Shown here in pieces: positions 46,929-55,036 of a DNA stretch of 64,000 bases. Where the stretch lies: assembly GCF_013283875.1 (NCBI RefSeq), contig NZ_CP054139.1, positions 2,976,001-3,040,000 on the forward strand. The letters run 5' to 3'. The DNA is from Mucilaginibacter mali (GTDB taxonomy: Bacteria; Bacteroidota; Bacteroidia; Sphingobacteriales; Sphingobacteriaceae). Under the pieces are notes generated by a model. The model made no database searches, was not told the DNA's origin, and worked only from the letters and a program-made list of their open reading frames with translations. Position 1 is the stretch's first letter. Each line of letters opens with the position of its first letter. The position numbers were made by a program, and so were the translations under genes.

Positions 46929-48710
46929 ATGGCACCAGTTTTACTCCATCGATTAAGATCGGTCTTCCGCATTGCCGGGTGCTTCTGCATCGCCATATGT
47001 TCGGTTTTATATGTGCAGGCACAGGATAAAGGGAAGCCCAAATTTTCGATAAGTGGCGATATGGGCGTTTGGTATGAAAGCTATAACCTGAACCGATGGC
47101 CGGGGCAATCGCTCCCGGTATTTTACCAGCCGCGCAAGCCCTGGAATATGCTCCGCTACAACTTTAGCCCGGTATTCAGCTTTGGTAAGTGGACCGTCCC
47201 CTTTAATTTTAACTTCACCGCGCTCCAAAATAATTTCATTACGCCGGTTACATCGGGAAAGCAAAGCCTGTGGCAATTTATCACTAACCCGGCAAATAAC
47301 TTTGGCGTTAGCCCCAAATTTGGCACAACCGAAATATTGCTGGGGACGCAATATATTCACTACAGCGATCTGAGCACGGGCGATCTGGGTACGTTCGGCT
47401 ATGGCGTTAACCTATCTCCCGGTAAATTCCGCTTTAAATTTTTCCAGGGCGTTTCGCAGCGTCCTGTTAACTATATCGCCCCAACCATTATTCCGCCTGA
47501 CCCCGGTGTGCCCGGCGCCTATCAGCGTAACCACTGGATGGCACAGTTGGGCTTAGAGGAAAACGAAAAATACTTCGTCGGCTTTAATTTTTCTAAAGCG
47601 AAGGACGATATCGGTTCGGTAACATCCGCTCCGCAACTGCCCGTAACGCCTCAGGATAATATGGTGGTTACCTTTTTGGCAAAAGCCAATACAAAAAATG
47701 GCTGGAACGTTCAGTTAGAGCTTGGCCAAAGCTTCCATACCCGCGACCTTAATACGCCACTTTCTTTATCGCCGGTAGAAGATTTTAAGCCCTTTATCGA
47801 ATCGCATACATCTACCGTAAAAAACAACGCCATAGTATTTGCCCTGGCCAAAAAGAAAGATGACTGGGAAGCCGGCATTAAGTTTAATTATTATGGATCG
47901 GGATATTATACAGCCGGATACCCCTTTTTAGCCAACGACCGGATGGATTACCTGGCCAATACCCGTTTTTCAATCATTAACAAAAATGTGAATATTGTGG
48001 CCAGTGCCGGGCAGCGTTTAGGTAACCTCAGTAATAGTTCGGGCACGGGTGTTAACCGACAGTTCATCGCTAATGTTAATGTATCGGCACAGGTATCCGA
48101 GCATTTTAGCCTTAACAGCAGTTTCAACAACCTGGGTTATAATGCGGCCGATGCTTCAGGCTATCGTAGTGTAAGTAACGAGTTTAGCATCAACCCGGTG
48201 TATAACTGGTCTACAGCATCCATGAGCCACATGATCAGCGGAACGTATACGCGCAGCCAATATGATGAAACTACAATAATACCGCCCGGCACTACGCGCA
48301 ACAATACCCAAACAGCCTTATTGCAATATGTACCAACCTTTTTTAAAGGGAAACTTAGTCCGGATATCAGCCTGATGTGGTTTAAAAACATAGCGCCTCC
48401 AGTCGATCTTACACTGATGAATGCAACCGCGTCGTTGGGTTGGAAGGCCGGTAAAAAATTCAATGTAAAAAGTCAGCTTCAATATAACCTGACCACAACC
48501 GCCCCTTTTACCGCCAATAAAAATGTACTGTTGAGTGGCGGTTTTGATTGGGAATTGTATAAGCGCCTTACCTGGCAAATATTGTTAACCGGTAACCTGT
48601 ACCATTACGGTACCGAGTTGCCGGGCAATACCTTGACGCCCCCATATGCAGGATTGCCGCGATACCTGGAAAGTACTGTTCGTTCATCGTTAAACTACCG
48701 GTTCAAATAA
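46929..48710 (+). CDS. Predicted outer-membrane beta-barrel protein
   Basis: A 593-residue product with a signal sequence (hydrophobic IAGCFCIAICSVLYVQAQ, cleavage about 32). It is then almost wholly amphipathic beta-strands with aromatic ends, such as FSISGDMGVWYESYNL, WTVPFNFNFTALQNNF and KFRFKFFQGVSQRP, and a C-terminal LNYRFK. This is the pattern of an outer-membrane barrel, possibly 20 or more strands. I cannot assign a named family. Position between the FN3 protein and the second TANFOR-like protein suggests it is the membrane component of the same surface assembly. Confidence 0.75.
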   Translation: MAPVLLHRLRSVFRIAGCFCIAICSVLYVQAQDKGKPKFSISGDMGVWYESYNLNRWPGQSLPVFYQPRKPWNMLRYNFSPVFSFGKWTVPFNFNFTALQNNFITPVTSGKQSLWQFITNPANNFGVSPKFGTTEILLGTQYIHYSDLSTGDLGTFGYGVNLSPGKFRFKFFQGVSQRPVNYIAPTIIPPDPGVPGAYQRNHWMAQLGLEENEKYFVGFNFSKAKDDIGSVTSAPQLPVTPQDNMVVTFLAKANTKNGWNVQLELGQSFHTRDLNTPLSLSPVEDFKPFIESHTSTVKNNAIVFALAKKKDDWEAGIKFNYYGSGYYTAGYPFLANDRMDYLANTRFSIINKNVNIVASAGQRLGNLSNSSGTGVNRQFIANVNVSAQVSEHFSLNSSFNNLGYNAADASGYRSVSNEFSINPVYNWSTASMSHMISGTYTRSQYDETTIIPPGTTRNNTQTALLQYVPTFFKGKLSPDISLMWFKNIAPPVDLTLMNATASLGWKAGKKFNVKSQLQYNLTTTAPFTANKNVLLSGGFDWELYKRLTWQILLTGNLYHYGTELPGNTLTPPYAGLPRYLESTVRSSLNYRFK

Positions 48711-48715
48711 AGGCT

Positions 48716-49606
48716 ATGAGAAAATTGATCATATATTGTTTGTTGCTGATTGGTGTGTCCACTGTTGCATTTAAAGGATATGCGCAGGTGAGTATAAACC
48801 TGGCCCTGAATAGCAGACCGCAACCCTGGCTGGCAGATTGGGCAAACCCGGTAAACGGAATAATGATACTGAATTATATGCCGGGAGTTGTCAACGATCC
48901 GGCAGTAAAAATACGCACAACCATTACCGAGCTTAGCGGGAACCTTGTAGCTACCTCGAATATCAGCGCGGCAAGGCTTTATATCCTGAAGGACGGCGCA
49001 AACCAGTTTACTATGGCCGATGCTTTGCAATTGCAAAATCTGGCATTTGTTGGGAGTTATAAGGCAAATCTACAGCAATCGGGACGGCTACCGGCGGGGC
49101 AGTACCAACTAACGGTGCAACTCACTAATACCACCGGCGATGTGGTGCGCGCTACGCAAACACGCCCTTTTTTCGTTACATCGTATCAATTGCCGGTTTT
49201 GGTTAGCCCGGCAAACGGTGGGAATGTTAACGCGCATGTCGCGCAAAGTATAATAGTTTTCAGGTGGACACCGCTTACCCCTGCCTATACCGAACCACCT
49301 GTTTACCGGGTACTGGTTTTTGAAGTGCTGCCGGAACAAACACCAATGCAGGCGTTCAGGGTCAACCGCCCCTTGCTTGATGAGCAGATGAGAGGTATCA
49401 CGCAATATGCCTGGCGTACCAACTTGCCTATGCTGGATTCAACTGCTAACCGGCAATTTATATGGACGGTTCAAACTACGGATAAAGATGGCAGGGTATT
49501 CCCCGGTAACCAAGCATCCAATATACTGGGATACTGTGAACCAGCTCTGTTTCATATCGTCGGTCTGCCGGCCATAGTAAAAGAAGAAAAGCATGAGGAC
49601 AAATAA
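48716..49606 (+). CDS. Short secreted TANFOR-like protein
   Basis: The 296-residue protein has a signal peptide (ending GYAQ, residue 24). An N-terminal beta domain (25-155) is followed by a module (about 160-282) with LVSPANGGN, IIVFRWTPLTPAYTEPPVYRVLVFE and FIWTVQTTDKDGRVFPGNQ. The same module is found in the first protein of the operon, in the same order, so the two proteins are paralogues in their N-terminal parts. It ends in a short charged tail. The reading frame overlaps the next gene by 14 bases. Function unknown; a surface-binding or assembly role is inferred. Confidence 0.8.
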   Translation: MRKLIIYCLLLIGVSTVAFKGYAQVSINLALNSRPQPWLADWANPVNGIMILNYMPGVVNDPAVKIRTTITELSGNLVATSNISAARLYILKDGANQFTMADALQLQNLAFVGSYKANLQQSGRLPAGQYQLTVQLTNTTGDVVRATQTRPFFVTSYQLPVLVSPANGGNVNAHVAQSIIVFRWTPLTPAYTEPPVYRVLVFEVLPEQTPMQAFRVNRPLLDEQMRGITQYAWRTNLPMLDSTANRQFIWTVQTTDKDGRVFPGNQASNILGYCEPALFHIVGLPAIVKEEKHEDK

Positions 49607-51173
49607 TGTATATAAAGCCATTATATGGTTAGCGGCCATGTGTTTATCAGCAGATTTACAAGCACAGGATTCCGCGCGTGCCAAACCGTCCACTTTACTA
49701 TTTCATGTTTTTTATAATGATTTTCCTACGGCACAGCTCATCCGCACTACTTCACTAAATAACGCGTTGAACAGCGGCCAATGGAAAAGGCTTGCCGATA
49801 TGCAAATGGGGGCTGGTTTATCTTATATGCGGGGAGTAACTAAAAAGATCGACTTTGCCGGAACCATTGATGCCAGCTATACCGATTACCTTTTTAAAAA
49901 CGGGACAAACAATGGTAGCAGCCAATTTTTATTGGATGTGGCAACAACGTTTAATGCCCGCTTGCTGAATGACCGGCATATTTTCAATCCTTTTTTAACA
50001 TCGGGTTTAGGGGCTTCGCTTTATACCGGCAAAGCCGGTTTTTATATTCCGGCAGGTGTTGGCTTGCAGGCCAATGTGTTTAACCAGGCTTTTGCATTGC
50101 TTGGCCTGCAATACCGCAAAAGCATTGGCGGGTTTGTAAACGACCATTTCAATTACAGTATAGGCATCGGCTTTAGTTTAAGCCATAAAAAACGAGCGAC
50201 GGTGCCACCAATCGCTCCGCCGGTTAAACCGGCAGATACTGTGTCAGTAAAGCCATCGCCACGCATATTACGCAAAAACATAACTATTAAAGTAAAAGAT
50301 GAACAAACAGGTTTACCCCTACCGGGCGTAATGGTGACTTTAAAAAATGCGGATACACTAATACAATTACAAACCGATAGCGCGGGCAATACGCATTTTA
50401 CCGATATAGCGCCTGATACTTACACGGCGACCGGTACGCTAAACGGTATTAATACAAATACCCTACAGATAAAAACGGCAGACTTCAGTGGCAGCGAAAG
50501 TCTGCTCAATATCAGCCTTACCCACAACGACCCGCGCTTTACACTGGCAGGTGAAGTAATAAATATGGAAACAGGCAAACCGGAAACCGGGGTAACCATA
50601 AACCTGCAAAACCTGGATAAAAACTCCACAACATCAATCGTTAACAGCGGTAATGACCAGGGCTTTAACATCCAACTTGATGCCGGTACTGATTTTACAG
50701 TATCCGGGAAGAAAGCAGGCTATCTTTCAAATATTGAAAAAGTAAGTACCAAAGGGCTTAGCCGGAGCACTACTTTATATGTAAAGCTTAAATTAAGTAT
50801 CCAGCAAACACAGGCTAATAAAGCAATTGTGCTACGCAATATTTATTATGACACGGGCAGTACGCAAATAAAGGCTGAAGCATCTTCTGATCTGGATAAA
50901 CTGATACTTTTCCTGAACGATAATCCCGGTACCCGAATTGAAATTGACTCGCATACCGATAGTCGCGGCAGTACGTTACTAAATAATCGTTTAAGTAAGG
51001 AGCGTGCAGCTGCGGTGATGATTTACCTTGTTAAGCATAATATTAGCCCTGATCGGTTAACAGCAAAAGGGTTTGGTGCTTCACAACCGGTAAATGGTTG
51101 CACGGTCGGAATAAAATGTACCGATACGCAACATAAAGAGAACAGGCGCACAGAATTTAAGGTGCTGGAATAA
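49593..51173 (+). CDS. OmpA-family protein with barrel-like N-terminus and carboxypeptidase-D-like domains
   Basis: The 526-residue protein has a signal peptide (ending DLQAQ, about 25). A predicted beta-barrel region of about 170 residues follows, then a proline-rich linker (PPIAPPVKPADTVSVKPSP) and two CarboxypepD_reg-like domains (about 228-305 and 312-395). The C-terminal OmpA-like peptidoglycan-binding domain is about 410-526 (NIYYDTGSTQIKAEASSDLDKL, IEIDSHTDSRGS, NRLSKERAAAVMIYL, ENRRTEFKVL). It would tie the assembly encoded in the operon to the cell wall. It overlaps the previous gene by 14 bases, which supports translational coupling. Confidence 0.87.
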   Translation: MRTNNVYKAIIWLAAMCLSADLQAQDSARAKPSTLLFHVFYNDFPTAQLIRTTSLNNALNSGQWKRLADMQMGAGLSYMRGVTKKIDFAGTIDASYTDYLFKNGTNNGSSQFLLDVATTFNARLLNDRHIFNPFLTSGLGASLYTGKAGFYIPAGVGLQANVFNQAFALLGLQYRKSIGGFVNDHFNYSIGIGFSLSHKKRATVPPIAPPVKPADTVSVKPSPRILRKNITIKVKDEQTGLPLPGVMVTLKNADTLIQLQTDSAGNTHFTDIAPDTYTATGTLNGINTNTLQIKTADFSGSESLLNISLTHNDPRFTLAGEVINMETGKPETGVTINLQNLDKNSTTSIVNSGNDQGFNIQLDAGTDFTVSGKKAGYLSNIEKVSTKGLSRSTTLYVKLKLSIQQTQANKAIVLRNIYYDTGSTQIKAEASSDLDKLILFLNDNPGTRIEIDSHTDSRGSTLLNNRLSKERAAAVMIYLVKHNISPDRLTAKGFGASQPVNGCTVGIKCTDTQHKENRRTEFKVLE

Positions 51174-51356
51174 AACCGCTTCCATGATAATTAGATGATT
51201 ACAGCCGTTTGCCTTTCCATATTTATCCAAATTAGCAGAAACACAATCAAATCTTATAACAAAGATAGCCGGCCAAACATCATGTTAAATAGAGTATATT
51301 GAGCTACAAATGGACTTTTCGATATGCGGCATTAAACGGCCCTGCTCCCCCTCCTG

Positions 51357-52703
51357 TTACTGATTTAAATCGCCGCCGAGGCCGCCTTTTCCCCGGTATA
51401 GTTTAATTGGCTTTTCCAGTTGTACTTTTAATATGGTGATATATTCGTCCTGTACGTTTGGGGGTATGGGTATATATACCAGGCCCGGAACCGGGCTCCA
51501 GGAAATTTTCCCGACAATTTTAGGCTGTAACTTAGTACCATTGCCTACAACCTCAACGCTATTGATCTTGCTGTTAAGACCCTTAATTACTACCGGTCCG
51601 CTGCTTTTACCGGGGATAAAGAGATATAAAGCGGTCGAGTCTTTCGATAAAGTAGTGGGGCCATAAAAGTGGCCTTGCGGTATACCGCCTAAGGTGCCAA
51701 ACACTGCTTCGGCATGCTTTTTATTCCACTTACCTAATTCCTTTAGCAGATGTACCTGTTCCTGGGGGAAGGTACCGTCTTCTTTCGGGCCGATATCAAG
51801 TAATAAATTACCACCATTACTAATCACATCTGCAAATATGGAAATTACTTCAAAGGGTGTTTTCCAGGTGGTATCGTCGGGGTGATAGCCCCAATTGTTA
51901 TTGGTGGTCATACATAGTTCCCACCAACTATATACAGGCCTGGTTACCGGGAAATTTTGTTCCGGGGTTTCGTAGTCGCCATAGCCGGTTAACCTGCCGT
52001 TTACAATAAGTTTAGGGTTATAGCTTAGCAGCATTGATTTTGTACCCGCTGCATCCCATTCTTTCGCACTATGTTCCCAGTCGCCATCAAACCACAGCAG
52101 ATCGGGGTTATAATTCTTCATGATCTCCTGCAGTTGCGCCTTATAAAATAGCTGGTACTTCTTCCAGCGTTCCGGCTGTTCGGCTATCTTATACCTGGTG
52201 CTGTCCTTTGTAAATCCCGGATAATTAGTATTACTCCAATCTAATATTGAGAAATAAGCTCCGCATTTAATATCCGATTTGCGCAAGGCATCATAAAATG
52301 GTTTTAAAAGGTCTTTTTTAGCAGGTGTGCTTTGCACCACGTTAAGTTTGCTTTGCCGGGTATTCCATAAAGCAACCCCATCGTGATGCTTGGTTGTTAA
52401 AACCGCATACCTTGCCCCCGATTCCTTAATTAAGCCTGCCCATGCCTGCGGATCGTACTTAGCGGCTGTAAAACCTTTCAACTGATCCATATAACCGGGA
52501 TACGAAATTTTTTTGTTGTAAAAACTCCATGATTCGTCTATACCGTTAACCGCGTATATACCCCAGTGAATAAATATCCCCAACTTGGCATCGGCAAACC
52601 ATTGCATTTTGTTTTTAATACTATCGGGCACCGTCTTTTGCTGGGCGTATCCCGCGAAAGTTAAGCAACTGGCAATTATTAATAATTGGATATGGTTTCT
52701 CAT
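51357..52703 (-). CDS. GH29 alpha-L-fucosidase
   Basis: The 448-residue enzyme has a signal peptide (ending GYAQ, about 20). GH29 motifs are clear: WFADAKLGIFIHWGIYAV, YAVLTTKHHDGVALWNT, AYFSILDW and DLLWFDGDW with the expected nucleophile D206, and GGNLLLDIGPKEDGTFP. A short C-terminal beta domain follows. It would remove alpha-L-fucose from glycans in the periplasm or outside. It is convergent with the OmpA gene and not in an operon. The region upstream (52704-53049) has no other gene. Confidence 0.93.
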   Translation of the reverse strand: MRNHIQLLIIASCLTFAGYAQQKTVPDSIKNKMQWFADAKLGIFIHWGIYAVNGIDESWSFYNKKISYPGYMDQLKGFTAAKYDPQAWAGLIKESGARYAVLTTKHHDGVALWNTRQSKLNVVQSTPAKKDLLKPFYDALRKSDIKCGAYFSILDWSNTNYPGFTKDSTRYKIAEQPERWKKYQLFYKAQLQEIMKNYNPDLLWFDGDWEHSAKEWDAAGTKSMLLSYNPKLIVNGRLTGYGDYETPEQNFPVTRPVYSWWELCMTTNNNWGYHPDDTTWKTPFEVISIFADVISNGGNLLLDIGPKEDGTFPQEQVHLLKELGKWNKKHAEAVFGTLGGIPQGHFYGPTTLSKDSTALYLFIPGKSSGPVVIKGLNSKINSVEVVGNGTKLQPKIVGKISWSPVPGLVYIPIPPNVQDEYITILKVQLEKPIKLYRGKGGLGGDLNQ

Positions 52704-53049
52704 AGTTTTATAAAATGATCAGTTGGTTTGATACTGGCAATTAAAGTTTTGCCTTATTGCGCAAAAGATGCAATAATATCATTAAGCGCTACACATATCA
52801 AAAAAAATGTTCCTCATTTCATTATTTCTGATATCAGGGCATCTAAAAATAGAAGTATCATTGATAACCTAAAATAGATCAAACGATATTTCTGACGGAT
52901 TATCCATTGATGTCGCCAATTGCGCCAGAACACCGACATAGCTTATTACTTAAATACGCGACTACCCCAAAATTGAAAAAGGCTTTTTACGAACCTTTTT
53001 ATTTACACTTCTCTCTCCAAACAGAGAAATTCCTATATATTTGCGCCAT
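52704..53049. other. Gene-free stretch with promoters for the fucosidase and the tRNA
   Basis: No coding region is seen. On the plus strand TATATTTG (53036-53043) matches the -7 consensus TAnnTTTG and ends 6 bases before the tRNA, so it is probably the tRNA promoter; a good -33 TTG is not obvious. The fucosidase promoter on the other strand cannot be placed with confidence. Confidence 0.45.
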
Positions 53050-53121
53050 GCCTCCGTAGTTCAATGGATAGAATTATGGTTTCCGGTACCATCGATATGA
53101 GTTCGAATCTCGTCGGGGGCA
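53050..53121 (+). tRNA. tRNA-Arg (anticodon CCG)
   Basis: The 72-base sequence folds into a cloverleaf. The acceptor stem is GCCTCCG with CGGGGGC and discriminator A, the D stem GTTC/GAAT, the anticodon stem ATGGT/ACCAT with loop TTCCGGT (anticodon CCG, reading CGG), and the T stem ATGAG/CTCGT with loop TTCGAAT. The CCA end is not encoded. A hairpin terminator follows at once. Confidence 0.93.
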
Positions 53122-53124
53122 CAT

Positions 53125-53146
53125 AAAGCTACTTCGGTAGCTTTTT
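53125..53146. terminator. Terminator after tRNA-Arg
   Basis: AAAGCTAC (53125-53132) pairs with GTAGCTTT (53137-53144) around a TTCG tetraloop, with the T-run continuing to 53146. It ends tRNA transcription and lies 4 bases from the stop of the convergent peroxidase gene, so it may serve both. Confidence 0.85.
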
Positions 53147-53150
53147 CGCG

Positions 53151-54986
53151 TTAATAAAGCTTGGGGTCGAGTCCCTTCTTCCGCACCAGTTTATCCGTCA
53201 GGATATTCATAAACGCCACAATAGCCTTTATTTCACGCTTTGTCAGCTTCAAACTATCCGATGCCAGTGTTTGATCGCCATTGTTCAATCCCCAGCCGTT
53301 GCCACCGCCGGCGTTGTAAAAATCCATCACCGTATTTAAATTATGAAACGCCCCACTATGCATGTACGGCCCGGTTTTGGCGATGTTACGTACGGTTGGG
53401 GTTTTAAAGGCGCCCTTCATGTAGTTAACCGGCATCTGGCGGTAGGCGCCTTCATCGGTATCGGCCAGCGCGTTTTTGCGACTATCGGTTTGGGGTACAC
53501 CAATGATCTCCATCTCGCTGGTTTCGTAAAAAGGCGGCACCAGTCCGTTAAACAAGGGTGCGAAATGGCAACTGCCACACTGCCCCTTCCCCATAAACAG
53601 GTTAAAACCATTAATTTCGCTGTTAGTCAATGCCGCTCTGTCGCCGGCCATATATCTGTCAAAAGCCGAGTTGCGGGGCGAAAGGGAAAGCACATAAGCC
53701 GTAAGTCCCTCGGCAATGCCATACATGGTGGCGCGCTGGTAAACGGGCATTGGGAACGCCGATTTAAACAAGGCAGCGTAGCTTTTATCCCGCAAAAGCC
53801 TTGAAATAATTATACTATCATTCCCGGCCATTTCCTGTTTATTGTGCAGCACCTCCTGCACCTGCTCTACCATGCTTTTAGCGCGGGCATCCCAAAATTG
53901 GCTGTATTGAAAGCCAGCGTATAGCAACGTCGGCGCGTTGCGTAGCACATGGCCATGTCTGCTGATGGTTTTACTTTGAGGTAAACCGTCGGTAAAGTAA
54001 CGTTCGGGCTGATGACAGGTAGCGCAACTGCGTGTTGCGGGGCCGGATAAGCGCTTATCAAAAAACAGGCGCCTGCCCAGGGCGATCAATTGCCGGTTTT
54101 TCTCCGGAAAATCTAAAAACACCCGGCTGTTAAGCGCGTCCCGGCTAAATATATTTTTTGCTTGTGCATTAAATATCCCGGTCGATTTTACATCCAGCTT
54201 AGCTTGCACAATGTATCGGTTCAACTCTTCCTGCAAGGGCATGGCATAAACGGTTAAAAACCGCATCCGGTTGAAGCTGTTAAAATCCGTATGCGCTTTC
54301 AGGTACGATATCCCGTCGGCAAGCAAACTGCTCACCCTGGCCGATGGCTGCTGCCGAAGGTATGGCGCCAGCGCGTTTTGCAGCGCTACCATCGCGTCGC
54401 CTGCCTCTGCAATACCGCTTTTAAAAAGCGGGGCATCGTAGCCGGTGATGTCCAGCGTCATAATGCGCACCAGCGTTACCTGCAGGCTGCGCAGCAATTG
54501 GGCATCACTGGTATGGAAATTGATAAATAAGCCCGGCAGGTTATGGGCAGCATTCACCAATAAATCAGCAAGTTGCTGTAATTTTTCCTTCCGCGCGACA
54601 ACATTCTTATCAAACAACAGCGCTTCCATCACCTGCATTCCCACAGGTTCCCGGTAATCATCTTCGGGTTCTTCGGCATCAAACTTAGGTGGGGCGTTAA
54701 ACCCGGCAGCCGAAGTTTTAAAGTAATATTCAAGAAACCAGGCTATCGCCTTGTAATCGCGACGGCAAGCCAGTAACGCAAACCGGGCATTTTTTATACT
54801 GCCGGCATCATCCTGTTTCAGCCGGCCGATCTCGAGCTGTACCTGCCCGCAACTTTGCGCGAATACCCCGCATTTTATTTTCACATCGCCAATAACCTGC
54901 TCCGTACACGATGGCGCCTTAAGCGGTAAGGCTAAGCTGGGTAAAAGCAATAAAATAACAAGGATGCCGGTAACGATCACCGGCAT
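53151..54986 (-). CDS. Di-haem cytochrome c peroxidase-like protein with long N-terminal domain
   Basis: Read from the ATG at 54986 (an in-frame TTG at 55025 is the alternative) the protein has 611 residues. It starts with a hydrophobic signal (VIVTGILVILLLLPSLALP). About 300 residues of mostly helical, unassigned sequence follow, then a CcpA/MauG-type domain. Two haem-binding motifs are seen, CATCH (C321-H325) and CGSCH (C470-H474). These periplasmic enzymes reduce H2O2 or carry out haem-based oxidation. At over 600 residues it is about twice the length of a normal peroxidase. The start codon lies inside a perfect 20-base-pair inverted repeat, so the start and its control are uncertain. Confidence 0.87.
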   Translation of the reverse strand: MPVIVTGILVILLLLPSLALPLKAPSCTEQVIGDVKIKCGVFAQSCGQVQLEIGRLKQDDAGSIKNARFALLACRRDYKAIAWFLEYYFKTSAAGFNAPPKFDAEEPEDDYREPVGMQVMEALLFDKNVVARKEKLQQLADLLVNAAHNLPGLFINFHTSDAQLLRSLQVTLVRIMTLDITGYDAPLFKSGIAEAGDAMVALQNALAPYLRQQPSARVSSLLADGISYLKAHTDFNSFNRMRFLTVYAMPLQEELNRYIVQAKLDVKSTGIFNAQAKNIFSRDALNSRVFLDFPEKNRQLIALGRRLFFDKRLSGPATRSCATCHQPERYFTDGLPQSKTISRHGHVLRNAPTLLYAGFQYSQFWDARAKSMVEQVQEVLHNKQEMAGNDSIIISRLLRDKSYAALFKSAFPMPVYQRATMYGIAEGLTAYVLSLSPRNSAFDRYMAGDRAALTNSEINGFNLFMGKGQCGSCHFAPLFNGLVPPFYETSEMEIIGVPQTDSRKNALADTDEGAYRQMPVNYMKGAFKTPTVRNIAKTGPYMHSGAFHNLNTVMDFYNAGGGNGWGLNNGDQTLASDSLKLTKREIKAIVAFMNILTDKLVRKKGLDPKLY

Positions 54987-54998
54987 CCTTGTTATTTT
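54952..54998. terminator. Perfect 20-base-pair hairpin with A- and T-runs at the peroxidase start
   Basis: The arm 54952-54971 is the exact complement of 54979-54998 with a 7-base loop, and both arms end in A4/T4 runs. This is the form of a strong bidirectional terminator. It lies 39 bases past the stop of the upstream phosphatase gene. It also covers the ATG at 54986 and encodes part of the signal peptide of the peroxidase, so it could end the phosphatase transcript or hide the peroxidase start. Confidence 0.75.
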
Positions 54999-55036
54999 AA
55001 TTCCGCTCCTTCTTTCCTCAATCAATAGGTGATGAT

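Noticed and set aside
39791..51173. Known type IX secretion or gliding gene cluster
   Set aside because: No Por/Gld/Spr-like protein or C-terminal sorting domain could be recognised among the five products.
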